Shown piece by piece: positions 37,292 to 48,262 of a DNA stretch of 64,000 nt. The notes below the pieces were generated by a model. The model was not told the origin of the DNA, searched no databases, and was given only the letters and a program-made list of their open reading frames with translations. A program made the position numbers and the translations under genes. This DNA is from Onchocerca volvulus (Eukaryota; Nematoda; Chromadorea; Rhabditida; Onchocercidae): contig HG738138.1 in the NCBI GenBank assembly GCA_000499405.2, positions 10,476,888-10,540,887 of the forward strand. Direction: 5' to 3'. Positions within the stretch are counted from its first letter, which is position 1. Each line of letters opens with the position of its first letter.

Positions 37292-37328
37292 ATTTGCAAG
37301 TAATGGATTCCATCCATTACTTGCAAAT
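37292..37328. repeat. Perfect 17 bp inverted repeat, 3-base loop
   Basis: Arm ATTTGCAAGTAATGGAT, loop TCC, then the exact complement. AGTAATG recurs just after the right arm. Located about 1.05 kb upstream of the cyanase start. Confidence 0.97.
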
Positions 37329-38347
37329 CTCTAAGTAATGACTGTTTTGATCGCTTTTTTCATTACTTTTTTGAAATGAAAACAGAATAAGATTAACTGA
37401 TTAAAGCAGAACTATTTTTTTCATTATACTATTAAATGATTAATAATGTTCTTCCTCCTTTTTTTTCTTTTTTTTTTTAAAAAATAAAGTGTTTCTTTCC
37501 TTTAAAAAACTAAGTTAGTATAAAGTAATCGATTATAGCTTGTTGCTGCTGCCAGTTCGATCGCTAACAACAATAACATCAATAACTTCGCATTGTTTGC
37601 TGTCATTAATATTATCATTGTCAGTATCAATATATCAGTTGTTGCAGTATCATTAACTTCGTCGTTTCAAAATTTCCAATTAAAAAAAGTCTCATATGAA
37701 CATTTGTTTTCAATCAGCATAGCTTCTCGTCTTCATATTTCGCTTTTGCTTTACACAAAAATCCCTTTCTTTCAAATTTTTTCCAATCTACTTCATAAAT
37801 GACTCATTTGAAAAATTTTATTTACTCCCTCTCATCATCTTTACTTTGTTTATTAGTTTTTCTTAGAAAATCTCACATAAACGTTTGGTGGAAGAATGAG
37901 ACGAAGCATTGCAAATGTTCTCGAAGGATCCGGGTAACTTGTTTTGATTTCAGTACAGTTGTTTATTTACTAGATATTATTTCATATATCACTTTTCTGT
38001 ATTCCGTTTCTTGAATTAATTTTTTCGCCTTTTTTAATGATATTTATTTAAAAATAATAATTTATTCAAACATTCATGTTTATTACAATTGTGTAAAAGT
38101 ATTTATTTACTTTTTTTTTTGAAGCGATCATGTCAACATAAGTGACCTTTATCTAAAAATTCATTTTTCAAATCAATATCGAGAATTTCGAATCAAATAA
38201 CACAGAAATGGCAAAGTTTCAAGTAGTAGTAGAATTTAAAAATTTCAAAATAGTGATGCAATTTTTGATAAGCGTGATTCAAAATCGGTACAATCTTGAG
38301 CGTAAACTTCAGTTTAGAAATTTTTTTTCCTTGTTTTTTATAAGAGT

Positions 38348-38359
38348 CATATTTTTCAG
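38348..38359 (+). promoter_or_regulatory. Probable 3' splice site before the cyanase start
   Basis: A strong TTTTTCAG acceptor sits 19 bases upstream of the cyanase ATG, so the mRNA is likely trans-spliced here. The in-frame ORF extends upstream to 38208, but the leader is Phe/Ile-rich and unlike any cyanase, so I start the protein at 38379. Confidence 0.5.
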
Positions 38360-38378
38360 AATTTTACCTGTTGGAACA

Positions 38379-39126
38379 ATGAAATCTCGACAAGAAGTTA
38401 CAAATCACATTTTGTCTGCAAAAGTCCAAAATGGAATTACATGGAAATCAGTAGCGGCGAAAATTGGTAAAAGCAAAGAATGGACAACTGCAGCATGCTT
38501 AGGTCAAATGGCCATGTCAAAGCAACAGGCGGAAAAAATTGCTGAAATATTTGATTTACCAGAAAGTGCTCTCTCATGGCTTCAAACAGTACCTCAAAAA
38601 GGTGCACCAGGAATTCCCTCTGATCCAGTTCTTTATCGATTACATGAGGTTATTCATATCTTTGCTATCAAAATATACTTACTTATTTATCCATAAATTT
38701 ATTTCGAAAAAATTTTTTCCATCCATGTTTTTTACTGCTAGAAAAAATTGAGAGAGAAAATGTCAACTACACTGTTGTTGATTTGTGCGAAATTTAATCA
38801 TTGTTCTGAAGGCGTTTAACGGATCGTCTTTATACCAGAATTGTGGAAAACTTTGTACCGAAGTTTTCTGGATGCTAGCAGAAGTAAAAGAATTTTGTAA
38901 CATTAGAGAAATTAAATTATCATATGATAAAATTGAATTCTAATGACATATTAAGATCATGGCAGTATATGGACCAACGATTAAGGAGCTAATTGTGGAA
39001 GAATTTGGTGATGGTATAATGAGTGCAATTGATTTTAATTTAACCGTTGCGCGTGAAAAAAATGAAGGAGGTGACCGAGTGTCACTTGTATTATCGGGCA
39101 AGTTCTTGCCTTATAAAGATTTCTAA
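38379..39126 (+). CDS. cynS: Cyanate hydratase (cyanase)
   Basis: Catalyses bicarbonate-dependent breakdown of cyanate to ammonia and CO2. Exons 38379-38648 and 38956-39126 join in phase 0, giving 146 aa, within the family's usual 145-156. The N-terminal helical domain shows ITWKSVAAKIGKSKEWTTAA and LGQMAMSKQQAEKIAEIF. The catalytic domain shows PSDPVLYRLHE, IMAVYGPTIKELIVEEFGDG and IMSAIDF, and ends LSGKFLPYKDF. All three catalytic residues of the E. coli enzyme have counterparts: Arg and Glu of YRLHE (residues 87 and 90) and Ser of IMSAID (113). The intron falls directly after the catalytic Glu. Cyanase is mainly bacterial, fungal and plant, and patchy in animals, where lateral transfer has been proposed. 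The intron and AT-rich codon use suggest an established nuclear gene, not contamination. The adjoining decayed copy of its last 65 bp is listed separately. Confidence 0.95.
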
Positions 39127-39134
39127 ACAGAAAA

Positions 39135-39200
39135 GATGACCAAATGTCACCTATATCACTGGGCAATTTGTTGCTTTATTAAAATTTCTAAGCAAGAAAA
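39135..39200 (+). pseudogene. Decayed tandem copy of the cyanase 3' end
   Basis: Directly follows 39070-39134, which holds the last 19 cyanase codons, the stop and 8 bases beyond. Roughly 50 of 65 positions agree by eye, including GATGACC, ATGTCAC, GGGCAA and AAATTTCTAA. Most differences are transitions. It lies after the stop, so it would be part of the 3' UTR. Confidence 0.85.
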
Positions 39201-40796
39201 CATTGAAATATTATTAAATATGATTTTTGCATAATGTTCTGTGCAGACAATCTATATTGCGTATCATTTCAATGCTAACTTCATTTAGTAAGAGGGATAT
39301 GAATGACAGAATAATTTTATACATAAATTCGTCAAAAAAAAAAAAACACTTTTGGTACTCTAAAAAGCCGGTAATGAACTTGAAATAATTTTTATACCAA
39401 ATGTAATGAATTCATCAGCTACAATCCATCGAACGACTGTTTTATCATTAATTTTGTCTAGATATTGCTATATTTTGATCATCCAATTTTAACAATATAA
39501 TTGTTATGGATTATATATTTTAATGATTCAACATTTTTCATCAATTATATCATTATCATCTTAGTCTACCAATTACTTATCTAGCATTTAAAAATTTTTT
39601 TTTCATTATTTTTATCGGATTAACAGTAATTCGTGTTTTTTTTCTTTCTTTTTCTTTTTTTTTTCTTTTTTTTTTTTAAAGAATTATCTCTATACTACAA
39701 AATTTGGAGGGAATTTTGAAGAAATAAAAGGTTGAGAATTTAAAAAAATAGAGAAGAAATAGCAGAAGCATGAGAAAGTATAGAAGCAAGCATCGAATTA
39801 TGGATTTTATGCTTTGTCATATATATTTGTAATGATTTATATTGATAACAAGTTGATAATTGGAAACAGAGGTCGCTTGATAATTGATAACAGAGATCTT
39901 TATAATGATGAAGTAATCTGATTTATTTAGCTAGTGCCTTAAATCATGATTATTCTTTCATGTCATAATGATTTTTGCATTTGAATGCTCTTTTTAGTTA
40001 TATCCATGAAAATTTTCTTCAACTTAATCTCAATATATCTGCTAGATTTATGGTTTGACTTTAATGTATTTGCTAGATTTATGCCAAGAATCTGAATGCA
40101 CAAATTGAACCTATTGACTCTGCAATGTAAATTAGTGTTTCTGATAGCTATAAATAACAGCTTTGCAGAAATTAGCTTTTTTGCTAGCTATAATAATGTG
40201 AAAAAAGAATCAGATATAAGATAATAATGAGTGACTGGATGTGATAAACATGATGAAAAGCTATTTATACCAATATAACAAATATAAAAAACAAGCAGAA
40301 ATGAACAAATTATTAAATCTGTTAGATTGAAGTCATTAAGAAAAAAACTGCTATTCAATAATTCAAACGAAATATCAAAGAATGAAATAATCGGATGATA
40401 TTGATTACTAAGGAAATTATTTTAGCAAGCAGTTTTTTTCTTTTTTTTTTTTCCATATAATCACTACAGTATATTATGTGTTATGATAAGGAAATCCTCT
40501 TTAATCATCATTTTTGATCTAATATTTGCTTTTACTTTTTTTTTTTAAAGTGATATTAGCGAAGCAGGTGTCATCAAAGTAGCAGAAAAAGGATTTATTT
40601 CATCAAAGTGACAAAATTCTTATTTATAAGTTGTAGAAATTTCAACATCTGAAAAAAAAAAAAAAGAAAAAGAAAAAGAAAAAGAAAAAAAGGACTAAAA
40701 GGCAACCAGTCATAATTACTAATAAATAGTGCCCTATTTTGTAAAAAGGAGAAACAAAAAAAAAAGGCGCATTCAAGAAAGGTTAGGAGAATTGTT
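39201..40796. other. Convergent spacer between cyanase and the second GPCR
   Basis: AT-rich with poly-A/T runs and several short duplications: a GATAATTG(G/A)(A/T)AACAGAG(G/A)TC-type pair at 39851-39900 and a TGCTAGATTTATG pair at 40039-40083. No coding segment supported. Confidence 0.55.
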
Positions 40797-43495
40797 CTAT
40801 AAATGTGTATAGTTGCTTGGAAATGTGCTGGTATTGTTGTTGTTTACCAGTTTTACAGGGGAACTAATACCTTGTAGCTTATGTCGTGATACGGATGCTT
40901 TCTTCGTAAATCTTCGGGGTACGAAGTGAACTCGTATGAATACTAATGACATACGACGAAACTGCTCGTTGAATGCAAGAAATACGAAGAATGGCGTAGC
41001 AGCATTAATTACTGATAACAGGTTGTTACCATGTGCTAATATACAAATATTATTGCCATGATCTGAACTATCTGCACCTATAAGAAAAAAAAAAATCTTT
41101 TTTATATTTAAAATTTATTTTCGAATAACGCAAATCCTGTCATAAATTATTTCAAGTATTTTAAAAACATCAACTTTAGATTTAATTGGAAATACTAAAT
41201 TTCGCAATTTTACTTTTTAGATCAAATTGAATATCAGAAACATTAATTTTAATATCTTAAATTCAAAAACAAAGTATTCGCTTTTTGTTGTTAATTTATG
41301 CTAACTCATATATTGAATTGAATGATAACCTTTTCTTGCAACAGCAGCAAACGTTAGCAATGCAGGTCCTTCTAGTAAAAGATGTGATAGTGTTGTTGCA
41401 ACGGTCATTCTAATCACGCACTTTCGACGTTGACTAAATGATTCGCCATGTTGCTGAAATTTCGTCTAATAATTTTGCTTGCATCAAAATTACATGCATG
41501 CATGCAAACGATTTTATTTAAATTTAATTCAATTACTGCATGCATGCATCAATTTTATCTTAATTTCATCCAGATCATATTGGAGAAATGGAAATAGATG
41601 ATTAATTTGAAGTAGACGTAGTTTATGATATATTATTGCTGCTGTTAATAAATCAGATCAATTACCTTGAAACTAAATTGCATGACAATTAATACAGAGC
41701 ATGCAAGCATGGCGATAGTTGGGATAAGAATAGAGAGTGTTATTTGCAACCAATAATATGCTTTTTGTACATATTCATAAAATGGTCCCCTATATGTTTG
41801 CATAAAATACTGATTGGTGATCCAATAACATCTGATAAAAGTTTAAATTTCATTAAAATGATATATGAAATGGATAGGAATAAATTACTTATTTAATTAA
41901 AATATTAATTTATTTTTTGGAAAACCTATTATGTTGTCGACTATCCAGTTCCTTCAATATCGTGCTGCTGATAACTGTTTGAATGAATATAAATGGTATA
42001 TGCAAGAAAATGCTGCATAGCAAGAAGCCAAGTAGTATGATCAAACTTCTTCGTTTAGTGCAAATTTGACGAAAATGAAATGGTAATAATACACAGAGTA
42101 CTGTTTCAATTGTTATCACTAATGTCATCCTGAAATTAATTCGAATTGCTGATGTGCTATTTTCCACAGATATGTTGATAAAGCAGATGTTGCATAGTCG
42201 TAGTCGAGGAATTTTTGTCATATAATCAATAACTGAATTATAAAGTCGATACGATCAAATTCAAAATACTGAAATCATTTGGCTACTTAGCATTAATTTG
42301 AGATGATATGGTCGTTGCATAATAAAATGCAATCTGTCGTTACCTAAATTTAAATTTAAATTTAATTCTTCAAAAAAATAGACGTGAAATACTATGACGA
42401 ACCATGTCGATAATGTGCCGCTTATGCTAGCTGCCGCAATGACGTATGGTTTTGTGTACCAGTAAAATGATTCAAATGCTGGATCTGCATGCACAGTCCA
42501 CGCATGTATCACCTTGCAAAATTATTTTAAATTCATTTTTTTAAATATTAGTTTCAAATGTTTAAAAAAATTTGAAGAATTCGAAAACTGTAGAATTTTC
42601 CAAAATTTTATATGATTAAAGTTTGGAAAATTGAAATTCTAAAAGTTAGTTTTTTCTTTTTTTAACATTTCAATTACTGAAAATGTCATTTTATAAAACT
42701 TTAAGAACTAACCTCAAAAACTCTTGATTCAACAAAAACCAAATTTGCATAAGTCTTCACTTTAAGAAAATGAACCGATGTGCTACCTTGAAAGTAAGGT
42801 AATCGATATATGAGCAAATTTAGAATATTTCCAGAAAGACATAATAACTGTAGTATTGGCATCGCGAATTGATTAATTTGCCTTTCCACTTGACCGCAGG
42901 CACTATCATAACCACTGTTATGGATATATTGCGGCACTAAGATTTGAAATATTTAAATTATAATTAAAATTTCATTTCTTAATTTTTTTTCCTTTCCTGA
43001 GTGGAAAATATGCGATGAAGAGGAAATAAACAAACGCTACGTTAAAGTAATTGCAAAATAATAAAAATGATGAACTACCACATTTATTGATATATTTTGC
43101 AAATTTTTCATGAAAACATCATTTTTTTTTTCGATCCAAGCTTGATGAGAGAGATATTACTAAAAAAGGTCTCTAATAAAATAATATTTCAGGAATATTA
43201 ATATAATTTTAAGCCAGCCATCGTATAATAAAACTGCGTTTTTTTTAAATTTTCATTACAGAGAAAGTGCTTTTACTTGATAAATTATATAATTTCAATT
43301 TGAAATGTCTAATTTTTTACTAAACAAAAATGACAAACATGAAAGATTCGCCGGGCATTGCTGAATTCCTTTTTTCTCAAATGCTACCAATGCTGCTAAA
43401 TTACTCAAACAATCGGATAACTGCATTTTTTTGCCAAATGCGACCTCGCATCTGTGCAACAGACGCATTTCCAATGGCATTACAGTAGTATTCAT
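40797..43495 (-). CDS. Peptide-type class A GPCR lacking the DRY arginine
   Basis: Divergent rhodopsin-like nematode receptor. Exons: 43495-43405, 42936-42713, 42512-42403, 42129-41926, 41831-41666, 41453-41330, 41077-40797; all phases agree and give 399 aa. TM1 is MPILQLLCLSGNILNLLIYR (a GN motif). TM3 runs through ISGTLSTW joined to MTLVITIETVLCVLLPF. The family position for DRY/ERY reads E150-T151, so the arginine is replaced by threonine. ICL2 is FHFRQICTKRRS. TM5 is WLQITLSILIPTIAMLAC. Exon 6 carries FSQRRKCVIRMTVATT of TM6. TM7 is NNLLSVINAATPFFVFLAFN (324-343), then QFRRMS. The TM7 style recalls C. elegans AEX-2/AEXR-like and related peptide receptors. The first exon (MNTTVMPLEMRLL...) is the weakest part, supported only by phase. 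The exon 3 donor (GTTCGT) is weak but gives the correct TM3. Confidence 0.83.
41493..41550. repeat. Paired TGCATGCATGCA blocks in a GPCR intron
   Basis: Two self-complementary GCAT runs about 40 bp apart lie within the intron 41454-41665. They could fold as a stem or may simply be microsatellite. Confidence 0.7.
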
Positions 43496-45995
43496 TTATC
43501 ATTTCATTCCTGTAAATTAACGAACAATTTAAATGCATGAATATGAAATGAAATGAAATTTCATGATTGATTAGCTGGGCAACATTTTGATATTAATCTT
43601 TCCACCTAAAATTACCAGAATAATTGTTTTTTGACTGAGAAATAAGCCACAGTTATTTCTTTATGACTATTGAAAATGATTCAACTATTAGAAGCACAAT
43701 TATTTATTCGTTAAAGTTAGCTAATCAAGCATGTTATTCATTAAATGAGAAACAACTGAACGCATGGTAATGTGGAAGGCTTCAATGTAAGCAATTTGAA
43801 TTTTTCTATAGTCACTAATTAAAACACATTGACGTCAAACAATAACGGCGATATGATAAAACAATATTGATTGTTTTTGAAATTAAATAAGTTTTCAAGG
43901 CAGATAAAATAATTTCCGAAAAAAAAGCGTCCTGATTTAAAATATTTTACTCAGTTAAAGGAGGAATTTTTTCAGTTCGTGTCAAAATCAAACTTTAAAA
44001 CGTTGAATTAATTTAGTAATAGTTGTTACATAAATGTGATGAAAGAAAAAATGGAAAGATATATTATAATGAGCCATGGATTTTCATTTCAATGAAACAT
44101 TATCTATCTTTTTTAAGTTTAATAATCTCAAAATTACTGTCGAATTTCAGTAATATCAAAATTTCTTATTACACAAATCTTTTAACTAGTTTTTTTTCTT
44201 TTTTGAAAATTTTTACAAATTATGCAAAGTACCATACTTGAGAGAAAAAAGTTAGCGATATACGTTTCAAACCTATTCAGATTTTCATACACTCTCTGAA
44301 TAAGTGAAGTAGTAACTTGATGTAGTTAACTTCAATATTTCATGTTTCAACACATCCTGATATATAATTAGTTTTTTTACATTCACAATAATTAGTAAGT
44401 AGTTGCTGAGAATTATCTGACAGAATGATAGAAAAAACATTGACAGGTCAAACTTTTAGTAGAAGCTTTATCAATTAGTCCTTAATATATGTAAAGGTCC
44501 TATCCATCCTTCATACCTATTATTAGATAATTTCTACATTTTTTTAATGTTTAACTAGCAAAAAGTACCTTTCAACTTAATTCTCCCATTGAAAAAGAGG
44601 TTCTTTTTCTTGCAAAAATATTAATTGCTCTTAAAGTAGCCAAAAAATTATTTAAAACGATATAACGTATTTTTTTTTTTTTTTCGTATAACTTCTATTT
44701 CCAACCTGGAATTTCTTGCAGCAGAAACATGATTTGTTTAAGAGGATTAACAGAAACTTAATAAATATGAGGGATTTTTCTCATTTTATACATTTTTTTT
44801 TTGCTTTTTATTAATTAGTACTTTGCTTTTGTCAATTAACCATCACACTTGCAACTTATCTTTAATTATCATCTACATTTGTAACAGCATATAATAATTA
44901 CTTTTTACCAGCTTCTCCCATGCTTTAGTACATACAGTGCCATAAAACTTCGTATCACTGAATGTAAATTTGACAAATATATTTGAAAATATAATCCTCA
45001 TGAATTGTTTTACTCTTTGGCATTAATTTATTGATATTTCAATGAATTAATAAATAACTGAAATTATTATTTGTACTAAAATCCTAATATAATTGTGCAT
45101 TTATTCGTTAGATAATTTTTTGGGTTTATGAATATGAATAAATCAACTAAGACTATTAATCTTGTCTTATTTTTTATACGCTAAATAAAGTGATTGCAAA
45201 TGAACGAATAGAATTGAGAGAAACGGTCAGATTATTTCAAAGGATATGGCAATGAATCTATTAAGTTTTGTGAACTGATCAAATTATAAAATTTTCTAAT
45301 TTTATTCAAATAAGCAAATAGCAATGAACTGTGAAAGAATTTCATTTTAACAAGAATAACGATATTAATTTTAGAGAAAAAACGAAAGAAAAAAATGAGT
45401 AGAAATAATTTTAAACAGAAGAAAAACAAAACATCTAGCTTTTTCATCTTCTATGTTTCGTTTTCTAATGCCAAATCAAAGAAATTTTATTTTTTATGGT
45501 GAAGCTCTCATATTAAATTATGCATATTTATTGATAGATTATATGATTCATTTAATGAGAACTATTAGACTAAATTTATAAGCCAAATAATAAACATAAT
45601 TTTTTTTTCCTGCTGAACGTAGGACGAGTAAATTAAATGAAAAGCTTATAGTTTACCATTAAGCAAGCTCTTAAATTTTTGTTTTTTTTTTTTGTTAATC
45701 CAGCTAAAAATTTAATCATGTTTCTACTCTTCGACTTCCTCAAGAGTTCTTCTTGCTAGCACATACTTATATACATGCATACATTCATGCATGCATTCTC
45801 GAATTTCATTTATTACTTATTTTTTTCAGACAATAAAATAGCATTATACCAATATCATTTAACAATTTTATATTTTGTAAGAGAATAAGCAGTGATTGTA
45901 AGATTGGCCAAATAAACGATTTAATTGAAGAAATCAAATCAAATCATTCACATTATAAAGTATTATAATCTGTTACGAAAAATACACTCTATTGG
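43496..45995. other. Gene-poor; upstream of the minus-strand GPCR
   Basis: Presumed promoter region of the second GPCR. AT-rich with homopolymer runs; ORFs at 44023 and 45232 are low-complexity and unrecognisable. Confidence 0.5.
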
Positions 45996-46249
45996 ACTTT
46001 TGATTAGATGAATTATATTATTCTTTCAAATAAATCTGATCTTTCTAGCCTAACTTCATACTTTTACTCATATAAGTAGCTAATTAGGACAGCAGTATTT
46101 CTAGTTAATCTTACCAATCGAATGGTACAGAATCGAAATTTTAATAAGACGAATTGTATTAACTGTGCAAATTAGCCCGATCTTCCTAACCCAATTTAAA
46201 ACTTTTACACATACCTAATTAAGATAAGAATATTTTTAGTTAGTCATAC
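45996..46249. repeat. Diverged ~140 bp tandem duplication
   Basis: Unit 1 (45996-46114) and unit 2 (46138-46249) share ordered blocks: GATGAATT/GACGAATT, CTGATCTTTCTAGCCTAAC / CCGATCTTCCTAACCCAA, ACTTTTACTCATA / ACTTTTACACATA, CTAATTAGGA / CTAATTAAGA and TTAGTTAGTCAT-like ends. No coding sense. Confidence 0.75.
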
Positions 46250-48169
46250 TTACAACAAGTATCGATATCACTCAAAAATACACATGAAGCAAAGTTCTGA
46301 TCTCAGCGAAGAAAAAAGAAGTCGAAAGGTTGTATTAACCTACCAAACTGTGTCGATAAGAAAAGGAAACAAACAGTTATTAAGTACATTTGAATGGAAG
46401 GACAATTCTTAAATTGCTTAATCCATAACTAGGCTGTAGCAAATATTCAACTTATACAAATTAAGTTAGTTGTAGCCAATGGAAAATGAGCAACTTGGAC
46501 AAAAAAAAAAGTGTATTAATGTTGAAAAAGGGTTGGACAAGGGGTGAAAAGTTGGGGGACAAGGCTGGATAAGAATGAAATAAGAAAAGAAAAATGAGCC
46601 TAGGGAAAAGAAAGGGTTAAAAAAAAGAAAAAGACCAAAAAAACCAGGCTGGGAATTTCGTTTTACATTCTTCTAAAACTTAAAATTATTTTCCTGAACA
46701 TCTGCTACCATGTCGTCTAAACAGTGTCACTTCTTTATCTTCCATTCTTTTACTTATTCCCATTTTTATCCAAAAAAAAAAGAGTATAAATTTTTGTGAC
46801 TAATGTAAAACTAGTTAATAACATATGCACAAAGCAGTAAAATTAGTTAATATCACAGCTGTGTCCTCTACATTTTTGTTAATAAAATCAACAAGCATCC
46901 CTGAAATCAATAAATTATTAACAAATTGTAACGAGCCAGTTATTGATTTCGAATATTTTAAAATTATGTTTTTATATAGCATCAAGAATTATCAGGCTAG
47001 TAAAAAAATGACTTATTAGGCGAATAAAATAGAAAAACTAGCAAAAGTGTAATTCTTTAGGAGGAAGCGAGAGAAGAAACATGAAAATAAGGCTAATAGT
47101 TTCATCAAAAATATACAGCGATCAATTTTTCCATGTATTAAAATATGGATAAAGCTAGGTCAACAGATTTCGAGAAAAAAAGTTAAATTTTTAATGCAAT
47201 AAATACCGACAAAGATATACATACCTTAAAGTTAAATGAATTTTCATTTTTTCTAGATTTTTAGGTGAAATAAATTCATATTTGATTATATATCTTGAAG
47301 GTATTTAAAGAGAGTTGCTATGAACGACATAAAAATTTATTAAGAATATCAACGGAAATTTGTTTTCAAATTCACTTTATTTTCTAATTCTTTAAAATTT
47401 AAAATTAAATTAAATTAAAAGGAAAAATTTTTAAACAGAATTTTACACAAATTTATAACTAGCAAACAAATATTCAATATTATTCACAACTGCACTTGAA
47501 ACACATATATTATATACTGTAAACAAACAAAATTGAAAGTTTTGTTTGAAACTTCACATGCAGGTATCATGAAAATAAATAAAAATGATACGGAAATAAA
47601 AAATAGTTTCTACTACACCGTATATATAATATGCATATGTAAGCAAATGATATCGAAATAAAAAAAAAAAAAAGAAAAAAGGAACAATTTGAGTTTCATC
47701 GGATCGGGTGATGCTATTGCGGACGGGTGGAATGTCCGGAATCAGGCAGAAGATGAAATGCTTAATTTTGAATTAGATTATGTACTGTTCAAGACACTTT
47801 CATCTCGCAGATTTTTTTTATTTTTTTCAAGCAAACAACTTATCTAATCAAAATGTCGAAATAATGAAGATGATAGATTAAAAAATAAAAAAGAAGCAAA
47901 AAAATTGAAAGAGCAAAATTTTCATTTTCTATTCCAATTTCTGATTTTTATATATAGTAACGCACCGCGAAATATATTATTCAGTTCTATTATCTCGAGC
48001 CATTTTTATTATGTTTTATGTCAACAAATGCTAAATGCATTGTTTGTTAAACCAAATGATTGTTTTGAAACATTTTTGGAAGAAATGCAAATAAACAATC
48101 ATTATTTGCCTGATGAATATTTCAGAAGAAAAAAAAAAAGATAACATAATTAGTGATATCTAAGAATCA
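46250..48169. other. Gene-poor stretch
   Basis: AT-rich DNA with A-rich runs (46501, 46610-46640, 47661). The 64-codon ORF at 46825 and the 79-codon ORF at 47905 have no recognisable features. Confidence 0.5.
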
Positions 48170-48262
48170 ATCCAATAAGACGATATCAATTCATGGATCA
48201 TTAATATTATCAAATCAATATCAATAAGTATGATATCGATTCATAGAACATGATTTATCAAT
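48170..48262. repeat. Diverged ~46 bp tandem duplication
   Basis: Two units built around GATATC(A/G)ATTCAT(G/A)GA with matching flanks ATCAAT and AATAAG. Confidence 0.65.

Larger units (their letters stand above)
34612..38378. other. Divergent intergenic region between calumenin and cyanase
   Basis: About 3.8 kb that should contain both promoters. It includes a CA/CATA-rich microsatellite near 36211-36302 and a perfect 17 bp-arm hairpin at 37292-37328. ORFs at 37593 and 37799 have hydrophobic starts but no family features and do not join in phase to the cyanase. Confidence 0.5.

Noticed and set aside
37799..37933. Hydrophobic leader ORF with a GTAACT donor, as a possible first exon of the cyanase
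   Set aside because: It leaves phase 0, while the acceptor before the cyanase ATG needs two carried bases; joining gives the wrong frame.
38208..38378. In-frame upstream extension of the cyanase ORF
   Set aside because: Phe/Ile-rich with no cyanase similarity; a strong splice acceptor lies between it and the ATG, and the 146-aa form has the normal family length.
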